DNA of 64,000 nt from Kangiella sp. TOML190 (GTDB lineage Bacteria > Pseudomonadota > Gammaproteobacteria > Enterobacterales > Kangiellaceae): positions 868,001 through 932,000 of the forward strand of contig NZ_BQYL01000001.1 of NCBI RefSeq assembly GCF_023706045.1, in the 5' to 3' direction. Position 1 is the first letter of the stretch. Every line of letters begins with the position of its first letter. Positions 26,206 through 32,965 of this stretch are shown in pieces. Under the pieces are notes generated by a model, which did not search any database, was not told the origin of the DNA, and saw nothing but the letters and a program-made list of their open reading frames with translations. Position numbers and translations under genes: made by a program.

Positions 26206-26885
26206 ATGATTGAATTTCATCAGGTTTTTAAGCGTTATGAGGGCGGTCATGAGGCCCTAAAAGGCGTTAGCTTTGCGCTGGAGTCCGGTGAAATGGCTTT
26301 CTTGACTGGCCATTCTGGTGCTGGAAAAAGTACCCTATTAAAGTTGATTGCGCTGATGGAGCGCCCTACTCGCGGCCAAGTGATCCTTGACGGACAAAAT
26401 ATTGGCAAAGCCAAAGATCGGCATATTCCTTTTCATCGCCGCAAGATTGGCATGATTTTTCAAGATCACCGACTGCTTTACGACCGTACCGTGTTCGATA
26501 ATGTTGCCCTACCCTTGGTTATCGCTGGCGTTTCGGAGCGGGATATTCCAAAACGAGTACGCGCTGCCTTGGATAAAGTCGGTTTACTAAAAAAGAAAAA
26601 CAGCTGCCGATCCAGCTATCGGGCGGTGAGCAACAAAGAGTGGGTATCGCAAGGGCTGTAGTCAATAAACCGCCGCTATTATTGGCCGATGAGCCAACTG
26701 GTAATCTTGATCCTGAATTGTCATCGGAAATTATGCAGCTGTTCGAACAATTTAATCAGGTCGGCGTGAGCGTGTTAATTGCTTCGCACGATTTAGGTTT
26801 GATTGCGCGCTTAAAGCATCCTGTGATCACGCTAAAAGAAGGTCGCGCCATTCGTAATGATTTGTTTGAAGAGGTAGATGCTTAA
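26206..26885 (+). CDS. ftsE: Cell-division ABC ATPase FtsE, split by a -1 frameshift
   Basis: Works with FtsX to control peptidoglycan hydrolases at the septum. The Walker A motif [12 protein letters not shown] near residue 36 lies in the first frame, which stops at 26661 after 151 codons. The ABC signature LSGGEQQR and Walker B LLADEP lie in the -1 frame, which runs to 26885. The change of frame must occur at about 26589-26600. Re-reading one base at 26589-26595 gives [20 protein letters not shown], matching E. coli FtsE in sequence and in spacing, and a protein of about 226 aa. The break is either one base missing from an A-run (sequencing error or mutation) or a programmed slip. The 151-residue product alone would lack the signature motif and Walker B. 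Confidence 0.9.
26589..26622 (+). promoter_or_regulatory. Slippery heptamer A AAA AAG with downstream hairpin in ftsE
   Basis: In the zero frame the sequence at 26589-26595 is split exactly as A AAA AAG, the same heptamer and phase as the -1 site of E. coli dnaX. After a 6-nt spacer, AGCTG at 26602-26606 can pair with CAGCT at 26613-26617. An alternative stem pairs CCGAT at 26607-26611 with ATCGG at 26618-26622. These two are mutually exclusive. A -1 slip here restores intact FtsE. Whether it is used is not shown. Confidence 0.45.
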
Positions 26886-27853
26886 TGGCGGGCGCAGCAA
26901 AACACGCCAGAGCGCACAAAGTCGGTTTCTTTGACCGTTTGTTTATGGGGCTTAAATTGCACCGAAAAAATGCGCTTGAGAGTCTGCTGAATATTTTAAA
27001 ACACCCGACCAATAGTTTGCTGACCATTATGGTTTTGGCGATTGCGCTGGCGCTACCGGGTATTTTTTATATTATGACCAATAATGCCAAGGCTTTGTCC
27101 GGCAACTGGGATACCAGTATGCAGATGGCCTTGTATTTAGAGGATTCCGCCAGCGAACAGCAAGCACAGCAGCTACTAGCAGAGCTTATCGCAAAGCCAG
27201 AAATTAAAAGTGCTAGCTTGCGCAATAAAGAACAAGTATTAGAAGAGTTTAAGCGCTATTCGGGCTTTGCCGAAGCGCTAGAATTGCTCGACGACAATCC
27301 AATGCCGATGGAAATTACTTTGCTACCCGATGAAACGCAACTTGATACTCAAGCGTTGGCGGCCTTAAAAACCGAATTGGAACAAGAATCATTGGTGGAT
27401 TCGGCCAGCTTGGATATGGAGTGGGTTAATAAATACCAAGAGATCTTAAAAATCTCGGAAAAAATAGGTTCTTTTATCAGTTTGCTATTGGCGATAGGGG
27501 TTTTATTGATCGTCGGTAACACCATTCGCTTGGCAATTCTAAATCGGCGCGAAGAGATCCAGGTGATTAAGCTAGTCGGCGCGACTAATGCTTTTATTCG
27601 CCGCCCTTTTCTTTATACCGGGATCTGGTATGGTTTGATGGCAGGAATTATCGCCGCCTTGATGATCAGCATTTTAAGCAATCTAGTGGCAAACTCCGCC
27701 AGTCGTTTAGCTGAGTTGTATCAAAGTCAATATCAACTGCTGGGGTTAAGTCTTGAGCAAACCCTAATTCTAATCGCTCTGGGCGCCCTACTCGGCTTGA
27801 TCGGCGCTTGGGTTTCGGTTCGCAAACACCTCAAAGAAATTCAACCCAGCTAG
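26885..27853 (+). CDS. ftsX: Cell-division protein FtsX
   Basis: Inner-membrane partner of FtsE that transmits ATPase activity to periplasmic murein hydrolase activators. The 322-aa protein has the expected four transmembrane helices: one at about residues 50-72, then a periplasmic domain with the coiled ELL/LAEL helices, then three at about 195-215, 245-270 and 288-310. NRREEIQVIKLVGATNAFIRRPF near residue 220 is the diagnostic FtsX/permease loop. The gene starts at the last base of ftsE (ATG overlapping TAA) and ends overlapping by 4 bp the convergent sigma-factor gene. Confidence 0.95.
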   Translation: MAGAAKHARAHKVGFFDRLFMGLKLHRKNALESLLNILKHPTNSLLTIMVLAIALALPGIFYIMTNNAKALSGNWDTSMQMALYLEDSASEQQAQQLLAELIAKPEIKSASLRNKEQVLEEFKRYSGFAEALELLDDNPMPMEITLLPDETQLDTQALAALKTELEQESLVDSASLDMEWVNKYQEILKISEKIGSFISLLLAIGVLLIVGNTIRLAILNRREEIQVIKLVGATNAFIRRPFLYTGIWYGLMAGIIAALMISILSNLVANSASRLAELYQSQYQLLGLSLEQTLILIALGALLGLIGAWVSVRKHLKEIQPS

Positions 27854-29106
27854 TTGTTAAGCAACTGTTCTATTTCTAATCGAAAGTGATCTTTCTGGTA
27901 TTGGTTATCGCTGAGTTCAATGGCTTTTTCATAAGCTTGCTTAGCTGAGACTTTATCGCCGATTTGGTTGAGCACCTCAGCTTTAGCTGCATACAGCAAA
28001 TGATAGTTTTTGAGCAGTTTATCTTGTTCAAGCTGCTGGATAATACTCAGAGCCTTTTCAGGTTGGCCACCTTTTAGCAAAGCCACCGCAGCATTTAATT
28101 TCACGATCGGACTTGTTTGGTATTGGTATAACTTTTCATATAGCCAGTAAATTTGTTGCCAATCAGTATCTTGGTAGCGCTTTGCCGCGGTATGCACTGC
28201 GCTGATGGCCGCTTGAATTTGGTATGGCCCCAAGGCTTTTAGGGCAACCGCCTGCTCTAAATATTGGTGGCCTTGTTTTATCGACTCTTGCGACCAGAGC
28301 TTACGATTTTGATCGGCTAGCTTAACGCTACGCCCAAACTTATCTAAACGGGTGCTAAATCGTGCCACGTTAAAATGCATCAATGATAAAAGCCCCAATA
28401 ATTCGACACGCTGGGGTAACAGTCGATTAAGTAATTGGGCCAAGCGAATTGCCTCTAGAGATAAAGCGCTAGAGACTAACAATCGATCCCCTTTGGAGTA
28501 ATAAGCTTCGTTAAAAATTAAATAAATAACGCTTAACGCTGCAGCTAATCTTGCTGCCATGTCTTTAGTTTCCGGTATGGCAAAAGGGATCTTGGCAACT
28601 TTAATTTTACGTTTAGCCCGAACCAGTCGTTGCGCCATGGTGCTGGTTGAAACCAAGAAGGCTTTAGCGATTTCTTCAGTGGCAAAACCACAAACCGTGT
28701 TTAGGGTTAGCGCCACTTGCGAATGTAAATCCAGAGCTGGGTGGCAGCAAGTAAAAATTAACTCAAGCCGATGATCCTCAAGGCCGTCAACAACAGACGG
28801 ATCCTCAAGAATATCTTGAGCAAAGGTAATATAGTTATCAGCTTTTTGTAATTCTGATTGATTTTTTCTAATAAAATCAATGGCTTTTCTTTTAGCGCTG
28901 AGCATTAACCAGGCTTCAGCTTGTTTTGGGATCCCTTTTTCTGACCAAGCTTTAAGGGCGCTGATACTGGCTTCCTGTAGCGCATCTTCGGCCAGCTCGA
29001 TTTGTCTGAATTGACGAATCAATTGGGCTAGCACTTTGCCATAGGATTGGCGCACTAGCCCTTCGATTTGTTGCGAAAGACTAGCGTTGGATGGGTCTTG
29101 AGCCAC
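27850..29106 (-). CDS. ECF sigma factor with C-terminal TPR extension (ECF42-like)
   Basis: An RNA polymerase sigma factor of the large ECF type. Region 2 is ELAEDALQEASISALKAW...AWLMLSAKRKAIDFIRK; region 4 is CGFATEEIAKAFLVSTSTMAQRLVRAKRKIK. A long C-terminal helical part with TPR-like repeats (LNAAVALLKGG...YAAKAEVLNQIGDKVSAKQAYEKAIEL) follows. This architecture and the YCII/DGPF gene directly upstream define the ECF42 group, which is not controlled by a classical anti-sigma factor. I place the start at the GTG at 29106, one base after the YCII stop, giving 418 aa. The longer open frame to 29259 runs through the YCII gene and is not credible. Confidence 0.88.
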   Translation of the reverse strand: MAQDPSNASLSQQIEGLVRQSYGKVLAQLIRQFRQIELAEDALQEASISALKAWSEKGIPKQAEAWLMLSAKRKAIDFIRKNQSELQKADNYITFAQDILEDPSVVDGLEDHRLELIFTCCHPALDLHSQVALTLNTVCGFATEEIAKAFLVSTSTMAQRLVRAKRKIKVAKIPFAIPETKDMAARLAAALSVIYLIFNEAYYSKGDRLLVSSALSLEAIRLAQLLNRLLPQRVELLGLLSLMHFNVARFSTRLDKFGRSVKLADQNRKLWSQESIKQGHQYLEQAVALKALGPYQIQAAISAVHTAAKRYQDTDWQQIYWLYEKLYQYQTSPIVKLNAAVALLKGGQPEKALSIIQQLEQDKLLKNYHLLYAAKAEVLNQIGDKVSAKQAYEKAIELSDNQYQKDHFRLEIEQLLNN

Positions 29107-29107
29107 C

Positions 29108-29461
29108 TTAGCTTGGATATTGCATAATGGGCCTAACCTCAACACTGCCGTACTTGGCGGAAGGGATCTTGGCGGCGTATTGTAAAGCCTGATCCAGATT
29201 GTCACAGTCCAACAAATAGTAGCCGCCGAGTACTTCCTTTGTCTCAGCAAAAGGGCCATCAGTAATTAAGGATTCGCCATTTCTAACTCGAACGGTTGAG
29301 GCGGTGGCGACTGGCTCTAATGGCTCTCCTGCTAGAAATACTCCGTCGGCCTTAACTTCTTCGGTAAAAACGCCGTAGTCTTGAAGCAGCTGCATAAATT
29401 CTGGACTGCCTGCTGTTGGCTCGGCGGACTCGGCAGCATAGATCATCAATAAATATTGCAT
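29108..29461 (-). CDS. YCII-related (DGPF domain) protein, ECF partner
   Basis: A 117-aa YCII-fold protein with MQYLLMIYAAES at the start and ITDGPFAETKEVLGGYYLLD near residue 64, the DGPF signature. Its usual context is beside ECF sigma factors with C-terminal extensions, exactly as here, and it is thought to act in the same unknown signal pathway. The stop codon lies one base from the sigma factor's likely GTG start, so they are translated together. Confidence 0.93.
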   Translation of the reverse strand: MQYLLMIYAAESAEPTAGSPEFMQLLQDYGVFTEEVKADGVFLAGEPLEPVATASTVRVRNGESLITDGPFAETKEVLGGYYLLDCDNLDQALQYAAKIPSAKYGSVEVRPIMQYPS

Positions 29462-29560
29462 AATTAAATTCCTCTTTATGGTTAATTCTGACTATAAATG
29501 AGCAGAACTCATTAGCAAAGACGAAATTGCAATACTAAAATCGACAAGCTAATAGCAAGA

Positions 29561-30475
29561 TTATAAATAATCCAGCCAGCCCCATTGATCTTCGGTTTCG
29601 CCGGAAAAGAGTCCAAAAAACGCTTGTTGTAATTGCTTGGTGATATTGCCAGCGCGACCAGAGCCAATGGTCAGCCCGTCTACTGAGCGGATCGGTACGA
29701 TTTCAGTGGCGGTTCCGGTAAAGAATAATTCGTCGGCTAGATACAGGCTTTCACGACTGATATCGGCTTCTTGAACCGTTAAATCCATCGTTTGTGCTAG
29801 CTTAAAAACGCTGTCACGGGTTAATCCGGTTAAGATGGCCGCTGTGCTTGGTGGGGTGATAAGTTTGTTGTCCTTAACCATAAAAATATTTTGCCCCGAG
29901 CCTTCCGAGACAAAACCGCGAGCGTCTAAAGCGATGGCTTCTTGATAGCCGTGGCGTTGGTATTCTTCCACGATAAGCTGCGAAGAAAGGTAGTTGCCGC
30001 CGGCTTTAGCGGCGCTGGGTAAGGTGTTAGGAGCAACTCGATTCCAAGACGATACGGCGGTGTCCACGCCCTGCTCTATTGAGTCTTCGCCAAGGTAAGC
30101 GCCCCACTCAAAAGCCGCAATGGAAACTTCTAACGGACACTGTTTGGGACTAACGCCAATCGAGCCGTAACCAAAAAAAGCAAAAGGACGAATATAGGCA
30201 TTGGTTAACTGGTTGGCGCTAAGCAGCTCTTTGCAGGCTCGGACTATTTGTTGCTGGCTGTAATCGAGCGGCATGCGATAAATTTTGGCAGAGTCAAATA
30301 GCCGTTTTATATGATCCTGCAAGCGGAAAATGGCAATGCCTGTTGCAGTTTGGTAGCTGCGAATGCCTTCGAAAATTGATGAGCCGTAATGGATGGCATG
30401 AGAAAGTACGTGGGTTTGCGCTTGATCCCAAGGCACAAGCTTGCCATTAAACCAGATGGTTTCTGTTGGTTGCAT
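29561..30475 (-). CDS. ilvE: Branched-chain amino acid aminotransferase
   Basis: PLP enzyme that makes valine, leucine and isoleucine from their 2-keto acids. The 304-aa sequence has the family start IWFNGKLVPWDQAQTHVLSHAIHYG, the PLP-lysine region SAAKAGGNYLSSQL near residue 155, and DELFFTGTATEIVPIRSVDG near residue 246. Length and motifs match E. coli IlvE. It is the second gene behind an ilv-type attenuator, following the small ACT-like gene by 32 bp. Confidence 0.95.
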   Translation of the reverse strand: MQPTETIWFNGKLVPWDQAQTHVLSHAIHYGSSIFEGIRSYQTATGIAIFRLQDHIKRLFDSAKIYRMPLDYSQQQIVRACKELLSANQLTNAYIRPFAFFGYGSIGVSPKQCPLEVSIAAFEWGAYLGEDSIEQGVDTAVSSWNRVAPNTLPSAAKAGGNYLSSQLIVEEYQRHGYQEAIALDARGFVSEGSGQNIFMVKDNKLITPPSTAAILTGLTRDSVFKLAQTMDLTVQEADISRESLYLADELFFTGTATEIVPIRSVDGLTIGSGRAGNITKQLQQAFFGLFSGETEDQWGWLDYL

Positions 30476-30507
30476 AAATTGCCCTTTTTGTTATTTAGTA
30501 GAGGTTT

Positions 30508-30807
30508 TTAATTAGTTAAACAGCTTCTTAGCGGACTTTGGTATTGAGAGATCTCAATAATGTCCGATTCCTGTTGCAACAATCGGACAAATTCATCGTT
30601 GCGCTTGGATTCTTGTTTAGGATTATCGAGTCCTAACACCAGATGTGATAACTCCTTTCCCTGATCCAGTTCAATTTGGTGGTGCTGGATAGTAACGCCA
30701 GCGTTATTGGCCAACTGCTGGATCTTAGCCAAGGTTAAATCGATAGAATTAACCGTATTTTTGACTATCAGTTTCCAGCTGTTGTTTGAGTGGTTTGGCT
30801 TGGACAT
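30508..30807 (-). CDS. Small ACT-domain protein, IlvM-like acetolactate synthase regulatory subunit
   Basis: A 99-aa protein. The stretch from about residue 10 to 90 has the beta-alpha-beta-beta-alpha-beta rhythm of an ACT domain and can be laid along E. coli IlvM (LIVKNTVNSIDLTLAKIQQLANNAGVTI...RLLQQESDIIEISQYQ), though few residues are identical. A strong AGGAGG precedes the ATG. Its place between an ilv leader and ilvE is the place ilvM has in the E. coli ilvGMEDA operon. The large subunit gene ilvG that should lie upstream is absent here. Confidence 0.65.
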   Translation of the reverse strand: MSKPNHSNNSWKLIVKNTVNSIDLTLAKIQQLANNAGVTIQHHQIELDQGKELSHLVLGLDNPKQESKRNDEFVRLLQQESDIIEISQYQSPLRSCLTN

Positions 30808-30890
30808 AGTCCCTCCTTCGCGCTTATAACCTAAATCCTACTGCTCTGTGTTACTCATGTTGTGCTCGTAAAAAACTAGCTACCATAAAA

Positions 30891-30920
30891 AAGCCCCCGA
30901 ACTTTTCAGTGCGAGGGCTT
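30891..30920 (-). terminator. Attenuator terminator of the ilv leader
   Basis: Read on the minus strand, AAGCCCTCG at 30920-30912 pairs with CGGGGGCTT at 30899-30891 (9 bp with one G-U), and an ACT/AGT stem with GAAA loop closes the top. A run of six U follows. The 5' arm can instead pair with the end of the leader frame (AGGGCT at 30949-30944), so it is segment 3-4 of an attenuator and not merely a simple terminator. It lies about 84 nt before the IlvM-like start. Confidence 0.85.
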
Positions 30921-30942
30921 CAATTTGCTTTTCTCTAGCGCA

Positions 30943-31050
30943 TCAGCCCTCTCGCGGTAATAAAATCACCACGCGTAATAAGGCAAATAGCTTGCTACTA
31001 ACAAGTTTGATATTCAGGGCTGCTACCCGATTAGCGGCTAAAGTTTTCAT
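30943..31050 (-). CDS. ilvL: Leader peptide of the ilv attenuator (IlvL-like)
   Basis: A 35-codon frame in front of the attenuator. Fourteen of the 35 residues are Leu, Val or Ile, and residues 24-31 read LLRVVILL, comparable to the ALLRVISLVV core of E. coli IlvL. Control segments are visible: CAGCCCT at 31022-31016 within the frame can pair with AGGGCTG at 30950-30944 at its end (protector 1:2); the latter can pair with AGCCCTC at 30919-30913 (antiterminator 2:3); which pairs with the terminator arm (3:4). Ribosome stalling in the Leu/Val/Ile cluster would favour read-through. It was too short to be listed as an ordinary gene. Confidence 0.85.
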   Translation of the reverse strand: MKTLAANRVAALNIKLVSSKLFALLRVVILLPREG

Positions 31051-31092
31051 AGTTCGAAGGTAACACATTCGTTTTCATGGCTGCAATCGCTT

Positions 31093-31455
31093 TTAAGCCT
31101 TTTTTTGCAAAAAACATAAAACCAAACCAAGTAAAGCGGGCAATGCTTGGGTAAATAGGATACTTGGTTTAGCCGTTATAGCGCCAAAAATACCTGCAAC
31201 CACAACACAACCCAAGAAAAACAGCTTAATGTCGCGTCGCCCAGAAATTAATCCCCAAATTAATCCCGCTGCTAAAAAGCCGTTATACAAACCCTGATTG
31301 GCAGCCAAGGTGGCTGAGGCTGAGGCTACTTCGGGACTCATACTAAAGATTTTATGGCCAACTGGATGATCCCAATAGAACATCTCCAACACCATAATGG
31401 CAATATGTTCGATGGCGACCAAGCCAGTGATAATATTTGCTAGCGTTTTTAGCAT
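31093..31455 (-). CDS. DUF1304 family membrane protein
   Basis: A 120-aa protein with four hydrophobic segments (about residues 4-26, 46-68, 73-92, 98-116). The opening LANIITGLVAIEHIAIMVLEMFYW and the NQGLYNGFLAAGLIWGL segment are typical of DUF1304, a family of small inner-membrane proteins of unknown function. It lies upstream of the ilv leader on the same strand, with 42 bp between, so read-through transcription into the leader is possible. Confidence 0.9.
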   Translation of the reverse strand: MLKTLANIITGLVAIEHIAIMVLEMFYWDHPVGHKIFSMSPEVASASATLAANQGLYNGFLAAGLIWGLISGRRDIKLFFLGCVVVAGIFGAITAKPSILFTQALPALLGLVLCFLQKKA

Positions 31456-31534
31456 GACTAAAATCCTATCTTCTAGTTAATGATAAGCATGAAAGTTATC
31501 GCGCTTGGGACTAGTGGCACTACGCAGCCTAGTT

Positions 31535-31560
31535 GGTATGTCCTTGCATGCTGACATACC
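31535..31560. repeat. Perfect inverted repeat between DUF1304 and rpoH
   Basis: GGTATGTC at 31535-31542 and GACATACC at 31553-31560 are exact reverse complements with a 10-nt centre that itself contains GCATGC. No T-run follows on either strand, so it is more likely a protein-binding site or dispersed repeat than a terminator. It lies about 80 bp upstream of DUF1304 and 110 bp upstream of the CIRCE pair. Apart from this and the CIRCE pair I see nothing definite in the 305-bp gap. Confidence 0.5.
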
Positions 31561-31671
31561 TAATAGAAATCCAAAAGAATCAAGCGTTTAGCAATCATAG
31601 ATTTTTACTATATAGCCAATAGGGATAAATATGAAACTTTTGCCGTGAAATATGCTCTTATAGACATGTGT

Positions 31672-31698
31672 TTAGCACTCTCTATCACGGAGTGCTAA
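31672..31698. promoter_or_regulatory. CIRCE element 1 (HrcA operator) upstream of rpoH
   Basis: TTAGCACTC at 31672-31680, 9 nt, GAGTGCTAA at 31690-31698: an exact match to the CIRCE consensus bound by the heat-shock repressor HrcA. A possible -10 box TATAGA lies at 31659-31664, which would place the transcription start at about 31671, at the edge of the operator. Confidence 0.93.
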
Positions 31699-31702
31699 AA
31701 AA

Positions 31703-31729
31703 TTAGCACTCTAGATTAAAGAGTGCTAA
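31703..31729. promoter_or_regulatory. CIRCE element 2 (HrcA operator) upstream of rpoH
   Basis: TTAGCACTC at 31703-31711, 9 nt, GAGTGCTAA at 31721-31729: a second exact CIRCE. It follows the first after 4 bp, with centres 31 bp apart, so two HrcA dimers would lie on about the same DNA face. It ends 31 bp before the rpoH start and is presumably within the 5' untranslated region. Confidence 0.93.
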
Positions 31730-31760
31730 TATAGAGTGTAAGTATTAATAGGAGGAAAGC

Positions 31761-32609
31761 ATGAGCAACACTTCAATGTCTATGGCGTTAGCCGTACCTA
31801 CAGGCAGCATCGAGGGTTATATCTCGTCTGTCAATGCGATTCCTGTCCTATCTGTAGAAGAAGAACAGGCATTAGCTCATAGCTTCAGAGATGAAGAAAA
31901 TTTAGATGCTGCGCGTCAGTTAGTAATGGCTCACTTACGCTTTGTGGCTCATATAGCAAGAAGTTATAATGGTTATGGTTTGCCGCAAGCGGATCTTATC
32001 CAAGAAGGTAATATTGGCTTGATGAAGGCTGTTAAGCGCTTCGACCCGACCATGGGTGTGCGTTTAGTGTCTTTCGCGGTGCATTGGATCAAAGCGGAAA
32101 TTCACGAGTACGTTTTGAAAAACTGGCGCATCGTTAAAGTGGCGACCACGAAAGCGCAACGCAAACTGTTTTTTAACTTACGCTCGAAGAAAAAGTCCTT
32201 AAGTTGGCTGAATTCGGCAGAAGTTAAAGCGATTGCCGAAGATTTGAACGTATCGCCAGAAGAGGTGGTGCGGATGGAAGGGCGTTTGAATGCGCACGAT
32301 GCGGCATTTGATGCGCCGGCGATTGATGATGATAGCCAGGCTTATGCCCCAGTGCATTATCTTGAGTCGAAAAGCCTCGATCCTGCGGTGGAAGTTGAGC
32401 AAAACGATTGGCAAGATCAGCGTGAAGCGCGTTTGATGTCGGCGATGAAGGCGCTTGATGAGCGTAGCCAAGACATTTTACAGCAACGTTGGCTTTCTGA
32501 TCAAAAGGCTACTTTGCACGATTTAGCTGGAAAATATGGGGTTTCGGCGGAGCGTATTCGTCAATTGGAAAAAAACGCCATGAACAAAATCAAAAACGCC
32601 ATTGCTTAA
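31761..32609 (+). CDS. rpoH: Heat-shock sigma factor sigma-32
   Basis: Directs RNA polymerase to heat-shock promoters. The 282-aa sequence has region 2 ([37 protein letters not shown]), the [12 protein letters not shown] RpoH box near residue 133 that marks sigma-32, and region 4 ([30 protein letters not shown]). A strong AGGAGG stands 5 nt before the ATG. Two perfect CIRCE operators precede it. In E. coli rpoH follows ftsX directly; here a five-gene reverse-strand block separates them. The terminator overlaps the stop codon. Confidence 0.97.
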   Translation: MSNTSMSMALAVPTGSIEGYISSVNAIPVLSVEEEQALAHSFRDEENLDAARQLVMAHLRFVAHIARSYNGYGLPQADLIQEGNIGLMKAVKRFDPTMGVRLVSFAVHWIKAEIHEYVLKNWRIVKVATTKAQRKLFFNLRSKKKSLSWLNSAEVKAIAEDLNVSPEEVVRMEGRLNAHDAAFDAPAIDDDSQAYAPVHYLESKSLDPAVEVEQNDWQDQREARLMSAMKALDERSQDILQQRWLSDQKATLHDLAGKYGVSAERIRQLEKNAMNKIKNAIA

Positions 32610-32620
32610 TGGCGTTTTTT
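32592..32620 (+). terminator. rpoH terminator overlapping the stop codon
   Basis: AAAAACGCCATT at 32592-32603 pairs perfectly with AATGGCGTTTTT at 32608-32619 around a GCTT loop, followed by T. The rpoH stop TAA (32607-32609) lies inside the hairpin, so ribosomes finishing rpoH would cover the stem. Confidence 0.9.
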
Positions 32621-32638
32621 CGTAACAGCTGACAAAAA

Positions 32639-32839
32639 ATGGCAATTACCATCACCAGCCTACTGCTGTTTTTTGTCTTAGTAGGCTTTCTCTACATACT
32701 TCCTATCTTATTGATTTTATTGTCTAAAAAGACGGTGGCTAGCGAAAAACTTGGCTGGATCTTAGCCATCTGGTTTATTTCTTGGTTTGCTTGGATCTTT
32801 TATCTGATCTTTGCCCCTATTCAGGACAGACAAGTCTAA
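32639..32839 (+). CDS. Small membrane protein, superinfection-immunity / PLDc_N-like
   Basis: A 66-aa protein with two membrane segments (about residues 5-27 and 38-59). The KLGWILAIWFISWFAWIFYLIFAP end resembles the two-helix proteins annotated as superinfection immunity (Imm_superinfect) or phospholipase D N-terminal (PLDc_N). Those families are too short to tell apart by eye. It begins 19 bp after the rpoH terminator. Confidence 0.6.
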   Translation: MAITITSLLLFFVLVGFLYILPILLILLSKKTVASEKLGWILAIWFISWFAWIFYLIFAPIQDRQV

Positions 32840-32894
32840 CTACTTGATAAAACGCGTTTTTCCTAATTTCTGTCGGGATTTTATACAAAATTAG

Positions 32895-32908
32895 TTGATC
32901 TGGATCAC
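32895..32908. promoter_or_regulatory. FNR-like box upstream of a solute-binding lipoprotein
   Basis: TTGAT-CTGG-ATCAC matches the FNR consensus TTGAT-N4-ATCAA at nine of ten fixed bases. It lies 57 bp before the downstream ATG. The right half also reads TCACA, so CRP binding is a weaker alternative. Confidence 0.5.
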
Positions 32909-32965
32909 AAGTTCGTCAATACTTGTGCGGTATTTGTTATTTATCGTTCAATTAGGGGAAATCAA

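Noticed and set aside
26602-26622. H-type pseudoknot after the ftsE slippery site (AGCTG/CAGCT plus CCGAT/ATCGG)
   Set aside because: Both stems pair well on paper, but the linking loops would be 0 nt, which cannot span the helices; the two hairpins are alternatives.
29107-29259. N-terminal extension of the ECF sigma factor (469-aa frame)
   Set aside because: The added codons lie inside the YCII gene in another frame and resemble no sigma region; the GTG at 29106 fits.
31630-31671. Sigma-32 or sigma-E promoter before rpoH
   Set aside because: No sequence with the expected -35/-10 pair and spacing; only a TATAGA box is arguable.
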